A stretch of DNA of 64,000 nucleotides, from contig CAJJDN010000035.1 of the NCBI GenBank assembly GCA_905182985.1, positions 278,934 through 342,933 of the forward strand, in the 5' to 3' direction. The DNA is from Paramecium sonneborni (taxonomy: Eukaryota > Ciliophora > Oligohymenophorea > Peniculida > Parameciidae). Below the pieces are notes generated by a model. The model saw only the letters and a list, made by a program, of their open reading frames with translations. It searched no databases and was not told where the DNA came from. The stretch's first letter is position 1. Each line of letters opens with the position of its first letter. A program made the position numbers and the translations under genes. Shown in pieces: positions 1 to 12,812 of the stretch.

Positions 1-3000
1 TACACATGATGAATTACAATTATAACATTTGCTATCAACAGGATCCAAATATTATGTACTTAAACAACTTGTACAATTTTTAGGTGATACATAGCAAGTG
101 ACACATGAAACATCGCATTCTTTGCATTTATTTGAATTTAATTCATCCCAATCATAATATTAATGATTTCCACAAGTACATGTTGTACATTCTGTACATT
201 TTTCAGGATCTGTTAAAATGTATCCATAATCACAAGCTAAACATTCTCCTGATGATATTTAACAATTTCTACAATTTGGAGTTCTACATTTAGGACATAC
301 TTTATTTACAGCAAGATAGTATCCACTAATACATGAAGTACATGCATCTTCTGTTGATTAACATGTTTTACAAGGAGCTTTACATAATAAACAATCACTT
401 GCACCTTCAAAATATCCAGTATTACATTCATTACATTTAATAAAGGAGGATAATTTTGTACATGAATCTTTACATTTGATTGGACATTTTGTACATGCAA
501 TTCCATCAAGAAAATATCCAGAAGCACATTTTGTGCATACATTATTGAAAGTGCAAATTAAACAATTATTTGAACAAGGTAAACATTATTTATTAGATAA
601 ATAATAACCTGTTAAACAACTTTTGCAATCTGTTTCACTTCCTGAATTACAACTATAACAAGGAGATGTACATTACTCACATGATGAATTTGATCGTAAG
701 TATTGATATATTTCACAACTAGTACATTTATCTTTATTTTCAACACAAGTCCTACAATAAATACTACATTTTTCACATCTCTATTGATTTTCTATAAAAA
801 AATAACTTTATTCACAAGATTAACATGTATTACTTGAAGTACTACATGCTGTACAACCAATATTACATTATTAACAAATTTTGTTACTATCTAAAAAGTG
901 TTTAGGATTGCATGATGTACATTATGTATCAGTACTTACACAAGTTTTACAATTAATTTTACAATATTAACAAATTCCATCAGAATCAGCAAACATACCA
1001 GGTAAACATACATTGCACACATCACTATTATAACATTTTAAACAATTAGATATGGGACAATTTTATAAATAACATTTTTTATCTGAATCTAATAAATAAT
1101 TATCTAAACAAACAACACAAGTTTGAGCATCAGAACAATAACCACAATTTTAATCATCACAATTTATACATAAATTTTAATTATTTACATAATATCCAGT
1201 TAAACATTAAGAACAATTTGTTGATGAATCACATAATGTACAATTATTTGTACATTATGTACAAGAATTTCCATCTAAATAATATCCATAGAAACACGCA
1301 GAACAATCATTTATATTATTTGAACAAGCTTTGCATAGAGTATTTGTACAAAGAGTGCATTAATTATTTGCATAAAAATAACCATCTTAACATGAAAGAC
1401 ATATATTTTAATTGTCTTAACATTTATTACAAGGATATTTGCATTATAAACATTTATTCTAAGAATCTAAATAATATCCATCATCACATGTTAAGCATTA
1501 ATTAAATTCTTTACCATAACAAGTTAAACAAGTATTATGACAAGGCAAACATTCATCTGTTATTTTAACCTTAACAAAGCCATCATCACATGTATATGTT
1601 TATTATTAACATAAATTATTTTCATTCAATAAATATCCAGCTTTACAAACTAAACATTAAGTTTCATTACATTCTTTACATTATGTTATAGTACATTAAT
1701 TGCAATTATAATTAGATAAATAATACCCTGAAATACAATTTAAACAACGATTATTTAATTATTAACAAGTAAAGCAAGGTGATTAACATTATTAACAAGC
1801 ACTTGAAGTTAAGAAATAAGTAGTAGAACAATTGTTGCAAACGACTTAATTCAATTCAAGTTTACAATCATTTTAACATTATACAGGACAAGATATACAA
1901 TGTTTATCTGCATTTAGATAGTATCCATTTACACATTAATTACAAGTATAAGCATCTTAACATTATTAACAATCAGAATTGCATTTAATACATTAAGTAC
2001 TTTTTAAATAATATCCTATTTTACATACTGTACAATTATCATCTGAGTATTAACATTTTGAACAACCTTATGAGCATGATTAACATTTATTATCCACAGT
2101 TAAATAATAATTATCCACACAAGATAAACATTCGGTGCTAGAATTCTAACATTATGTACATGGACTTTCGCATTAGATACATTTATTATTTACCAAAGTA
2201 TATTAAGAAATACATGTTGAGCAATTATCAGATTTTTCAAAACAAGTTGTACATTAATCTTGACATTTGAGACAGTTATATTAACTTAAATAATATCCAG
2301 ATATGCATTTAGAACATTAAGAGCTATTTAAGCATCTTGAACAAACTCTATCACATTTATTACAATATCCAATAGTATTGTAATACCCTTCAATACATGA
2401 TTAACAATCATTTATTTTTCTACAAGAAGTACAAATTTATGGGCAATTTACACATACCCCAGCATCATTACCATATTTTCCTGTAATACAAGTAATACAT
2501 TTATCTTTTATTTTACAATCTATACAATCTTCAATTTAACTGCAAGAGATACATACTTTTTCATCTAAGTAATACTTATCGATACAAGATGTACATCCAT
2601 CTTTTGTACAATTTAGACAAGGTGAAGTACATTATTAGCATTAATTTTAATCATTTATAAAATAAGTATCTAAACATTTAGTACATATAATTTCAGATGA
2701 ACAAGTAACACATGGACTTGTACATTTAAAACATTAAGAGTTTTCTTCATAATAACCTTGATCACAAACTATATGGGGATTATTACAAGGAGGAATTGAT
2801 CCATCAGGACAAGTTATACATAAACCATCTGCACATGTTATACAATTTTAACTTTTACATGGTTGATAACATTGAGATTAATCTGATGTTTCATATTAGC
2901 ATAAACAATCACCATTATTATTTACTCTATTTAATTTACAGCTTCTGCATTATTCATAATTTTTATAAAAATAGCAATCATCACAGTATTTTTAACATCC

Positions 3001-4016
3001 ATTAATTAAATTCATCAAACCATCCATCAAAGTTTCACATTCTGTATCACTTAAAAAAGAAGTTTTTGCATATCCAATATAAAAAAAATACATTATCTTA
3101 TAAATTGAATAGTCTTCAACTTCAGATAGAAATCTTCTATTTGATCCTGTAACTTCTTCTTAAGTCAACATTACTTATATATAAACTCCTTAATCTTTTT
3201 AATATTGAAACATTCCTGCATTCCACTACTTTTCCAATACACGACTTGCATAATAATATGAAGTAGATGCAATATTAGCAACCTAACCAAATTTCCAAAG
3301 TACACTTGGTGTCTCTTTTGGTTAAATATATCCAACTGCAAAAATATTTTAATCAAATTATTGATAATACTAACCAACAGGAATTGTATTCTAAATTAAG
3401 AAAAACTTCTTCTAATTAGTTTCTAAATCAAAATAATATTTTTAGACTGAACTCTCTGAAGTATCTTATAAATAGGAAATCTTGATCAAATTAGTTAATT
3501 CACTTATAGTATTACTACTTTCAAAAAGTTTGGATACTACACTCCAATAATTACGAGAAGTATCAGTCTTATATTTGAATGTAAACAATCTCTAATCCCA
3601 AGTATTGACTTCACATGCATATTAATATGGTACAGCTTAATATCCTTATATACAAACACAATCATTATTTAATAGTTATCTAAATGTGATAGATTCATCT
3701 CCACAACTTAAACAAAAATCTCTTTTGGAAATATCGCAAGTCATACAATTTTCAGAACATTCTAATCTTTTAATCTATATTCTATACATAAACATTAATT
3801 AGACTTAAAAGATGTTATTTCCACAAACCCATCCTTACAAATACATTTTCCATTTAACAATTTTCTTGTACTTGTATCACAAGCTGTACAAATTGTTGCA
3901 TCTGTTGAATCACAAGTCAAACAACTATAATCACCTTTATTATAATAAGTTTATATACAATTAGCAGCAGAACTATCCTCAAAATTTAGTAAGAACATTA
4001 GGAGTAATATAATCAT
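1..4016 (-). CDS. Giant cysteine-rich (furin/growth-factor-receptor-like repeat) secreted or surface protein, C-terminus cut by window
   Basis: The 1330 visible residues run off the left edge. The start at 4016 gives a hydrophobic signal peptide (MIILLLMFLLNF) followed by cysteine-rich sequence. One 26-nt intron (3762-3787) is needed and leaves the frame open to position 1. Residues about 90-330 are a cysteine-poor block. After that come dozens of short units of the form C-x2-C...C-x2-C...GYY, the pattern of growth-factor-receptor Cys-rich or furin-like repeats. Such very large repeat proteins are common in Paramecium and Tetrahymena and are thought to be secreted or membrane-anchored; their function is unknown. 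Upstream ATGs at 4053 lead into TGA, so 4016 is preferred. The class is secure; any specific role is not. Confidence 0.85.
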
Positions 4017-5500
4017 ATTTCTTATTTAAAATAATTATAATTAATATAGTCATTTGTAAAATATAATTTTATTCTATCTGGTGACTTAATAAACTATAAG
4101 CCTAATTTAATATTTTTAAAAACATAGATTCATAGTGAATAACTATCAATTATTAATAAAAGTAGAAACTCTATTTAATAATTTTAGAGGAAATCTATTT
4201 TTCTTTATTATTTTTTTATTTTCCTTCATAACTTGTTCTATTGTTATTTCTATCAATTACAGCACATAAAAAGAGACTATAAGTATAAATTTTTAAAGAA
4301 TAAGAAAAAATAAGAATTCATCATAATAAACATAAAAATAAAATTTCACATTTTCATATTCAATTTTTCATAATAATATCATAAGTAAAAGTTCTTATGG
4401 TAATGTTGTGTATATTTGGCTGAATAACTACAGCATTTAAGATGAATTTATATCCTGATTTTATCCAAATGATTTAAATACCCTTAGAAATTTGATTTTG
4501 ATTTGAATGAGAACCAAATTTATCTAATTTTCTTTGTTTTATAGGCACTCTCTTTAGACTCTTAAATTTAAAGTTCTAATTTTATAGAATTTGAATGAGA
4601 ATTTTAAAAAAATATTTAAAATAGTTTTCAAATTAAAATCTGTTATATATATCATTTTAAAAACTTTATTTTAAATTATTATATAATCTTCATTTTTTAT
4701 ACTCTAAAATTTATTGCTTCTTTACTTAAATATTTAGAAAAATTAATGACTCCTAAATGAAATTAAAATATTCTGTTATTTGTGACTCAATTTTATGATT
4801 TATTCAATTTTAGTTTATTTATTTAATTTCTTATAATCTACATTAGTTGTAGTAAAGAATTTATAGTATGGATAATTATATAGTTTATAGATAATAATAT
4901 TCATAGCCAATTCGAAAATGAAAATTCATAATTCAAGAACTAAATTCATTTTATTTATCATATCAAAGGTTTATTTTGCTAAGGGTTGAAAGAATTTATT
5001 CCTTAAGAGATATAGTAAAAGCCAAAAAGAAAATGATAAGTTTAATTGTTTGTAGTATAATAGTACAAAATTATTCAATTTATTAAGATTTTTTTTCAAC
5101 TTGATAAGAAATAATTTTTAGAAAAAAAGAAACAAGAAAGCTCTTTTTAAATAAATTGATATAAAAAACACATAAAATTAGCATATAATTATTTTAATGA
5201 CTAAATAAGTTTAGTAATTCTGAGGTAAGTTTTAATATAAAATAGCTTGTATAATATATTAGAATTTAAGATAAACATGATTATTTGTTGAATTGGTGCT
5301 GAAGCATAATAAAGTTTGACTTGATAAAAAAAACATAAATATTTGCACTATAAAATTTTTATAATATTAAAGATTTTTTAATTACTAAATGTACGTCTAA
5401 AAAATTAATATTGAATTTAATATTCAGTTAATATAAAAAGTGATTTACCGGTAATAATTCAAAGGCTAAATCTTATTCCTAAAGTATAATAAATAAAATT
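4017..5500. other. Gene-poor AT-rich spacer (about 1.5 kb)
   Basis: I see no frame with convincing protein-like composition on either strand. It separates two genes that read away from each other, so it must hold both 5' regions. It is long for a genome whose other gaps are mostly under 150 bp, so a decayed gene cannot be excluded. Confidence 0.5.
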
Positions 5501-6304
5501 ATGTAAAAAATCATATTAATCTCCTTATTGGCTGTTGTTTCATTCGGAGCATTAAAGGCTGAATTTTGGTGTGATTGTGAAGATTTCACAAGTCAAAATG
5601 AATGCAACAATGTAGTTGATTGTAAATGGGGAAGTGCTTGTGCAAAAAAAGCCTGCTCGGAAATAGATCTCACAGTTTGTGAAACTCTTGATGGATGTTC
5701 AAAAAATAAAGATGGAAAGTGTGAAGAAACAAAAGATTGCTCAACTTATGAAGCTACAAAACCAATTTTGTGTATGGTTCAAAAAGGAAATTGCGGAGCC
5801 TCTTTAATTTAAAATGCAAATGGAAGCTATACATGTGATAAATATACTCCTGTTTAAGATTGTGGACTTTTGACACAAACAGATTGCAAATATAGTTTTA
5901 TAGATGACGATAATTTATGCTGGATAAATGCTGCTACAAACAAGTGTGATAAATTTAACATGAACACTTGCGTAGGCCTTCCAATGGAAATTTGTGCAGA
6001 TTTTGGTTGTGATTCAAGTGGAACAGAATGCAAAGGTTGGACATGTGGTTCTCTGATAGAAACCAAATGCACAGTTGCTGACGATGGAATATTTGGTGCT
6101 TAAACTTTATGCTAATGGAGTACCGGCTAATGTATAGACAGAGAAAATCTTACAGGTGTTACATAAGACACTTGTTCAAAGATCACAGATGGAGGATATT
6201 ATTGGAGTGATGATGCTTGTGTTGCTTGTGAAGATGAATCTGAAGATTCAAGTAGTCCTTCCTTATTGGTTTCTTTGGCAGCCTTATTAGTTATCATCCA
6301 ATGA
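5501..6304 (+). CDS. Small cysteine-rich, probably GPI-anchored surface antigen-like protein
   Basis: An intronless 267-residue protein. The ATG at 5501 starts a clear signal peptide (MQKIILISLLAVVSFGALKA) followed directly by Cys-rich sequence with roughly regular C-x(5-10)-C spacing (about 30 cysteines). The C-terminus is a small-residue/acidic stretch (DESEDSSSPS) followed by a hydrophobic tail ending at TGA, the layout of a GPI-attachment signal. Paramecium immobilisation antigens have periodic cysteines and GPI anchors but are about ten times longer, so this looks like a small relative. It probably sits on the cell or ciliary surface. The family assignment is inferred from composition. 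Confidence 0.8.
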
Positions 6305-6358
6305 TTTGATAAGCATAAACATATTAAAAACGATATATGTTTTTATTTAAAATTATAT

Positions 6359-6892
6359 TCATTTTCCCTCTATTTTCATATTGATTTGAGTTTTTACTTG
6401 ATCAAGTTCCTTTTATTATAGTTCTAGTTTCTATACAGCTTTTATAATGACATTTGACTTGATATTGTTTTGGAGAAGTTTTGATGATTAAATTTAATTT
6501 AAAACAATTATTTCTTCCCTTTTTATTTCATTATAAAGTTCATTCTATTACTATTCATGAAGTTTTGTAATGAAGTGTCTCAATATTCAATAAACATATT
6601 ACTTCAAAATGTTATTATAATTTTATATAATTTAAACTTTTAATTCATTCTGACTAGAAGTGTCTAATTCTTTTGTAAAGTCTTCTAAACTTGATTGTTT
6701 ATTCAGTTAGATTTCTATGATACAATTAATACTTCTTATTATTTTTTATATAATAAATCAAATCAACCAATAATTTTATTATAAATGTTTAGCTTTATCA
6801 GAATTTTAGCTAATTGACCTAAGCTTTAGGTTTTATGATCCTTCCAGTAATACCCTTTCAAAAGTAAAAGTGATATACATTAAGAATTTCAT
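6359..6892 (-). pseudogene. Coiled-coil reading frame interrupted by two in-frame TGA codons
   Basis: From an ATG at 6892 one frame runs 177 codons to TGA at 6359 and reads as a Q/K/E-rich coiled coil (for example KAVQKLELQQKELDQVKTQ near the end). It is broken by TGA at 6758-6760 and again at 6587-6589. Protein-like sequence continues in the same frame on both sides of each. GT..AG introns that would remove them would have to be about 53 and 45 nt, longer than any other intron in the window. It is either a decayed gene, a gene with unusually long introns, or a sequence with errors. It reads toward the antigen gene, and its stop lies 54 bp past that gene's stop. Confidence 0.45.
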
Positions 6893-7486
6893 TCAATTTT
6901 TGTGTTTTATGTTTGATAAGTTGAAAATTGTTTGTCAGGTTTAAAAGTATTATAAATTTATTTATTTCAATATTTTTAATAAAAAATTGAACTAATCACA
7001 TTAAAAAAATTACAAATTAAAAAATTCTAAAATTTAAAAATATATATATAATCAGAAAAGACTAATCGATATATTAATCATTTTTCATTAAAATCAGAAA
7101 TTCTCATCATTAGATAATTAAATTAAGTTAACTTTTATATTTTTGAAATAATTAATAATTTATTTATTATGGGAATTTTATTTATAGAACGATTGCAATA
7201 ATTATTATATAGGGAATGTAAATTAGTTTAAATATGGTATTCTCAACTATGAAATGAAGGAATTTGACTAAAAATATAGTATCAATTTGAAAATAAGTAT
7301 TAGAATAATAAAAATAAATTAATAGCATATAAATTATTGTGGAAGAATGGAGGTGTAAAAAATAAATAAAATAAATCTTCAATGGTTGATTAGTAAATTA
7401 ATAGTTTGATATTTATTAATAAATTTTATCAAATTCGTTAAAAAACTCTACTCTCTTATCTTTTAATTAATTTTTTTATTTGTTTA
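6893..7486. other. AT-rich spacer upstream of Myb gene
   Basis: No gene was recognised. It holds long A/T runs and divergent 5' regions. The base at 7240 is the left end of the first assembly duplication, so 7240-7486 is repeated at 8354-8600. Confidence 0.5.
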
Positions 7487-9466
7487 ATGAGAGGTACCCA
7501 CCAATTAATAACTCAATTTGAACTTAATGGATATACTTTGCCTTTGATGGAAAAGAACATGTGCATTACATTTTTGAAAGATCTACTCTAATAAAATCCA
7601 ATTGATATGGACTTTATACTTACAAATACTTCGCCATCTCCTCAACAACGAAAATTATTGACATTAAAATCAAATATTTTGTAATTAATAAAGGAGGATA
7701 AAGATCCATTGATTACAACTCCTAGATTTGATTATGCTTAATTAGATAGCATAATTCCAAAGAAGAATAGAAATAAAATAAATGAAATTAAAACAAAAGT
7801 TGAAACTCTTCTTAATAGTAATAATATTGATCCTCCTTTGACAATTAAGAAAAGGTAAAATTAAAATTAATAAGATAGATGGTGGACAGAAGAAGAAGAC
7901 TAATAACTAAAAGAATTAGTCACATAACATGGTGCCAAAAATTGGAAGAAAATAGCTTCTTATTTTGAAGAGAGAACTGATGTTTAATGTTTACATAGAT
8001 GGTAGAAAGTTTTAAATCCAGATCTTGTAAAAGGTCCTTGGACATAAGAAGAAGATGAATTATTAGTAAAATTAGTAACTAATTATGGGCCAAAGAATTG
8101 GAGTTAAATTGCTAAACATTTACCTGGCAGAATTGGTAAATAATGTAGGGAAAGGTATTCAAATTATAATCAATTAGGTTTCACAATCATTTAGATCCAA
8201 AGATCAATAAAGAAAGATGGACTGATGAAGAAGATTAAACTATAATAGAAGCTCATAAAAAATTAGGAAATCGTTGGTCATTGATAGCTGGCTTATTGAA
8301 AGGAAGAACAGATAATTCTATTAAAAATCATTGGAATAGCACTTTAAAAAGANTTCTCAACTATGAAATGAAGGAATTTGACTAAAAATATAGTATCAAT
8401 TTGAAAATAAGTATTAGAATAATAAAAATAAATTAATAGCATATAAATTATTGTGGAAGAATGGAGGTGTAAAAAATAAATAAAATAAATCTTCAATGGT
8501 TGATTAGTAAATTAATAGTTTGATATTTATTAATAAATTTTATCAAATTCGTTAAAAAACTCTACTCTCTTATCTTTTAATTAATTTTTTTATTTGTTTA
8601 ATGAGAGGTACCCACCAATTAATAACTCAATTTGAACTTAATGGATATACTTTGCCTTTGATGGAAAAGAACATGTGCATTACATTTTTGAAAGATCTAC
8701 TCTAATAAAATCCAATTGATATGGACTTTATACTTACAAATACTTCGCCATCTCCTCAACAACGAAAATTATTGACATTAAAATCAAATATTTTGTAATT
8801 AATAAAGGAGGATAAAGATCCATTGATTACAACTCCTAGATTTGATTATGCTTAATTAGATAGCATAATTCCAAAGAAGAATAGAAATAAAATAAATGAA
8901 ATTAAAACAAAAGTTGAAACTCTTCTTAATAGTAATAATATTGATCCTCCTTTGACAATTAAGAAAAGGTAAAATTAAAATTAATAAGATAGATGGTGGA
9001 CAGAAGAAGAAGACTAATAACTAAAAGAATTAGTCACATAACATGGTGCCAAAAATTGGAAGAAAATAGCTTCTTATTTTGAAGAGAGAACTGATGTTTA
9101 ATGTTTACATAGATGGTAGAAAGTTTTAAATCCAGATCTTGTAAAAGGTCCTTGGACATAAGAAGAAGATGAATTATTAGTAAAATTAGTAACTAATTAT
9201 GGGCCAAAGAATTGGAGTTAAATTGCTAAACATTTACCTGGCAGAATTGGTAAATAATGTAGGGAAAGGTATTCAAATTATAATCAATTAGGTTTCACAA
9301 TCATTTAGATCCAAAGATCAATAAAGAAAGATGGACTGATGAAGAAGATTAAACTATAATAGAAGCTCATAAAAAATTAGGAAATCGTTGGTCATTGATA
9401 GCTGGCTTATTGAAAGGAAGAACAGATAATTCTATTAAAAATCATTGGAATAGCACTTTAAAAAGA
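7240..9466. repeat. Assembly duplication 1: 7240-8352 repeated as 8354-9466 around N at 8353
   Basis: The 1113 bases ending just before the single N reappear immediately after it at a constant offset of 1114 with no difference that I can see. The first copy ends inside the Myb gene and the second starts upstream of it and then continues into unique sequence. This is what two contigs with an unmerged overlap look like. Confidence 0.9.
7487..8352 (+). CDS. Partial duplicate of the R1R2R3 Myb gene, cut at the N
   Basis: Identical to the first 866 bases of the complete gene at 8601-9860, including its first intron, and ends at the N. It covers the N-terminal region and all of repeats R1-R2 plus most of R3. 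It should not be counted as a second gene. Confidence 0.8.
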
Positions 9467-9860
9467 AGATTGAAAATGTAAAATAGATGGGAAGATCTTT
9501 AAGTCTTACCAAGATAAGATGAAACTGATATTAAAAGTATTCCAAGAAGACAAGTATAGAGGAGACATATGTATTATAAAACTCCTGAAAAATTGGTTAA
9601 ACGAGATCCAGTCTCTAGATAACTTAATTTCTTAACTCCATACTCAAATAATACTCCAAGTAATTATTTTTTTACATTCATAAGAATCTGAAACTACTCC
9701 GAAAAATCTTAGCATAGTTTATCCGAATTTATCAGCCAAAGGTTCAGAAATTATGTAAAATTATTTATATTTTAGAGATTCGTGCTCAATTTTATTCAAA
9801 TAATTAAGTGAATTAATTAATATGGATCTTGAATTCAATAAATAATATAGTTACAAATGA
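8601..9860 (+). CDS. R1R2R3 Myb transcription factor
   Basis: A 403-residue nuclear DNA-binding protein. Introns at 9269-9291 (23 nt) and 9660-9684 (25 nt). Three Myb repeats follow one another at about residues 131-285: R1 begins WWTEEEDQQL, R2 GPWTQEEDELL with GRIGKQCRERF, and R3 RWTDEEDQTI ending [13 protein letters not shown]. The spaced tryptophans and the R3 recognition helix match animal and plant c-Myb-type proteins. An acidic/charged N-terminal segment and a tail of about 115 residues flank them. The start (MRGTHQLIT) is the first ATG in frame after an AT-rich leader. It probably regulates transcription, perhaps of the cell cycle as in other 3R-Myb proteins, but that is inferred. A diverged Myb gene follows 640 bp downstream. 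Confidence 0.92.
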
Positions 9861-10496
9861 AATATTTTTATATAAAAAAATTTCTCTATTTGAATCTTTG
9901 AACAAAATCAAGCGATATAATTCTTTTTAATTTATTTTTATTAATCGTCAATTTTTATTTTGTCCTACAAAATTTATAGTAATTATATGAAATAGTACTT
10001 ACAAATTTAAATTTTCAATCTCTATCTTAAAACTCACTATTTTCAATTTTGGTTGTATTTAAAATTAATCTATTAATTACACAAAAATGAAGTTCTATAA
10101 TTCATATTTAAAGATTTAAAAATGAAAATATTTGTTGTTACAATTATTAATGATTTATAAAAAATTAAAGAATACTTTAATTTGTTGAAAAAATATGTGA
10201 TATTTAAATAAAAATCTAAACTAAATTTTTGATTTTAAAATCAAAGGCTTGAACTTTTAAGAGATACAAATAATTAACCCTTTTATATAACATGACAGAA
10301 ATGAGTTTATTACAAAAATATAATTATTTTAATTATTATATTTCAGTTTATTTGCATAAATATATTTATACATTTTCTTATTAATCTATTTCAATAAGCA
10401 ATAAACGCAATTAAATATATGTTTTAAAATATCATCTAGGACTCTATTTGGTTAGAGAAAGAGATATCAGAATCTGATTTACCCTCTCCTAACAAA
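9861..10496. other. AT-rich spacer between the two Myb genes
   Basis: No coding frame of convincing composition was found. It must hold the 3' end of the first Myb gene and the promoter of the second. Confidence 0.5.
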
Positions 10497-11269
10497 ATGG
10501 ATCAAGAACCATTTTCTGATTTTGAATCAAATTTTCATTGTACCAAATTTTTCTTTATTTTACTACATAGTGTCATTTTGTACGGAAGAACCAATTTTAC
10601 GATTTTAGACTGTATTATCACCTAGTTTGTTAAAAATCAAAGAGGAAGACACCTGTTCTAATCAGTAGAATTAGGAAATAAATAAAAGAAAGTAGAAAAT
10701 TTGGAATGATGAAGAAGATTAAAGATTAAAATATCTATATAAGTATTATGAGGGAAAATGGAATGAAATAGTGAAAAGAATGCCTTAAAGAAATGCATCT
10801 TAATGCCAATAAAGATGGAGAAGAATAAATCCACCAAAAGAGGTATGGTCTTTGATATATTAATGAATAGGCAAAGTATATTTGGACTTTATAACATGAT
10901 GAACAATTGAAATAATTAGTTCATCAATTCGGAAAACAATGGATGAAAATAGCTAAATGTAATTATTATTTTATTCAATTTTTAGTACTTGGTAATATAA
11001 CAGGAAAATAAGCTCGTGATCGTTATATAAATAAGCTTGACTAATCAATTAACAGAGAGCCATGGACTTATGAAGAGGATATGTTGGTGTTAGATTACTT
11101 TGTTAATAATGGGCCCAAATGGACAAAAATCTCTAAGTAACTTGTTGGGAGACCTGTACAAAAAATTTCTTATTTTTTTAAGGAAAACCATGTTAAAAAT
11201 CGATTCTATAGTTTCATTAAAAGAAATTACCTTGGGGAAAAAAATCGATATCAAATTATTTATTCTTGA
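10497..11269 (+). CDS. Myb/SANT-repeat DNA-binding protein (diverged neighbour of the 3R-Myb)
   Basis: 219 residues after removing four introns (10540-10570, 10843-10870, 10959-10985, 11156-11182; 27-31 nt). Three Myb-like repeats are visible: one beginning KIWNDEEDQRLKYL, one YIWTLQHDEQLKQLV and one PWTYEEDMLVLDYF ending ENHVKNRFYSF. Each has the tryptophan spacing of a helix-turn-helix Myb repeat, and the last keeps the NxVKNRF recognition-helix pattern. It is shorter and more diverged than the upstream 3R-Myb, with only about 75 residues before the first repeat and a very short tail. Tandem placement suggests an old local duplication, although the intron positions differ. Likely a nuclear transcription or chromatin factor; targets unknown. 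Confidence 0.85.
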
Positions 11270-11875
11270 ATTGCTTCTCTCTTTTTCTCATCCTTAGAAA
11301 AGGAGGAGCAATATTATTTATTGAGTTATATAAGCATAGCGCGTTATAACGTATAAAAATTCAATTCATTTCATTAAATAGAAAGACATATCAAACTTCA
11401 AATTGATATAATTAAAATAATTCAGTTTTTTCAAGATAATAATTCTAATAATCACTTTATTCATATGTTAAGAATTCATAAAGTAGTTATTTAATTTCTT
11501 ATTTTATTGTTCAAAATAAATTTCTAAAAACTTAGATTAGATATTTGAATTTGTCTTTTGATTTTAATTTTGAGGAATATCAACTATAAATAAATTTTAT
11601 TGAAATTTTTTCAATGATTTTAATTAACTAGAATTATTCTAAAATCATTTCATATTATTTGAATTATATGAATACAAATTTGTAGTTATAATTGCTTAAA
11701 AAGATTTTCAAATCTAAATTATATAACATATTCTATAAGAAAATATCTTTTTTAGTAAAAATTACATATTATATATTATAATACTCAATCATTTATATTA
11801 TAGTCTGATACTTAAAAATACATAGTTAAATAGTGTATATAAAACAAGATTTGAATAATAATTATAACAAATTAA
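11270..11875. other. AT-rich spacer upstream of the pyruvate carrier gene
   Basis: About 600 bp with A/T runs and no recognisable gene on either strand. Confidence 0.5.
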
Positions 11876-12272
11876 ATGGGTCCCATAAGATAGTTATAAG
11901 CCTTTGTATGTGCATAGACATTTTGGCCATAATTCATGATAAGATGGTTTTAAGCTGAAAAAGGACCATTTACAATATTTTTTTATTGCCCTTTAGCCAA
12001 ATGGGGAATATCAATAGCCAATATAAATGATATGATTAAGAAGCCTGTTGACACAATCAATCCTGTTTAATAATCAGTTATTACATTAACTGGAACCTTA
12101 ATAGCTAGGTATTAGATAAAATAATTAAATAGATGGTGCTGGGTTTTATCACCAAGATAATATATGCTAGTGGTATGTAACTCAGTGATGGCATGTACAG
12201 GAATTATTCAATTATGGAGAAAACAGTATATATTTCAATCATCTAATTAGTTAAGCTGGTCTCTTATTTTGA
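11876..12272 (+). CDS. Mitochondrial pyruvate carrier subunit (MPC family)
   Basis: 115 residues, the normal MPC size, with introns at 12109-12132 and 12226-12250. MPC subunits form small heterodimers in the inner mitochondrial membrane that import pyruvate. The family signature is present: a helix ending FYCPLAKWGISIANINDM, followed by KPVDTINPVQQSV, and a second helix with LIARWCWVLSPRQYMLVV that matches the MPC pattern W-S-R-Y-S/C-x-V-I-x-P. A third hydrophobic stretch (SVMACTGIIQLWR) follows, then a short tail. The second intron is chosen because reading through it adds about 50 unrelated residues. Whether it is MPC1- or MPC2-like I cannot decide. Confidence 0.88.
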
Positions 12273-12812
12273 AATATTAAATGCATATTTCGAATATATA
12301 AATAATAGATAGAAGTATCTTAATATATATAATGTGTTTCAGCATTAAAAATCATGTTTACATTCTTGGATCAATTCCATAAATTAGAACATGCCAATCT
12401 AATCACTTTACAATAAATTCAAATATTTCTTTACTTTGAATTAAAAGACTAAGTTTATACTATTGATATAAAAGGTTAAGTATTTTCTCTTCTTTCATTC
12501 CACATAAAATAAATTAAACATTAACTAAATCTCTCTTTTAAGTTTCTGGATACTAACAATGCTTAATCTTTTATTGAAGATTAAGAGAGAAATCAAAAAA
12601 AGATGGCTCTTATTTCTTCAATAAGAAATATATTGACTCTAGTTCCTTATTTAATAATTTTAGTAGATTGAAATGCTTCTAAAATGTCTTGATATTAAAT
12701 GATAGTTGTTAATTTATTTAAATAAGCATCAATAAAAGAAAATAGAGTAGATAGTTATAAAATCATAATAAGATTGTTGAAAATTTTACTTGTACTTAGA
12801 TAAATTGAATAA
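12273..12812. other. AT-rich gap between convergent genes
   Basis: About 540 bp between two genes that end toward each other; no gene recognised. Unusually long for a convergent gap here, since others are 30-40 bp. Confidence 0.45.

Noticed and set aside
5854..6072. Minus-strand 72-residue frame inside the surface antigen gene
   Set aside because: Shadow of the Cys-rich gene, which has a signal peptide and an uninterrupted frame.
7240..9466. A recent tandem duplication of the Myb gene as biology
   Set aside because: The copies show no difference, abut a single N, and the same pattern recurs at three other N positions; contig overlap explains all.
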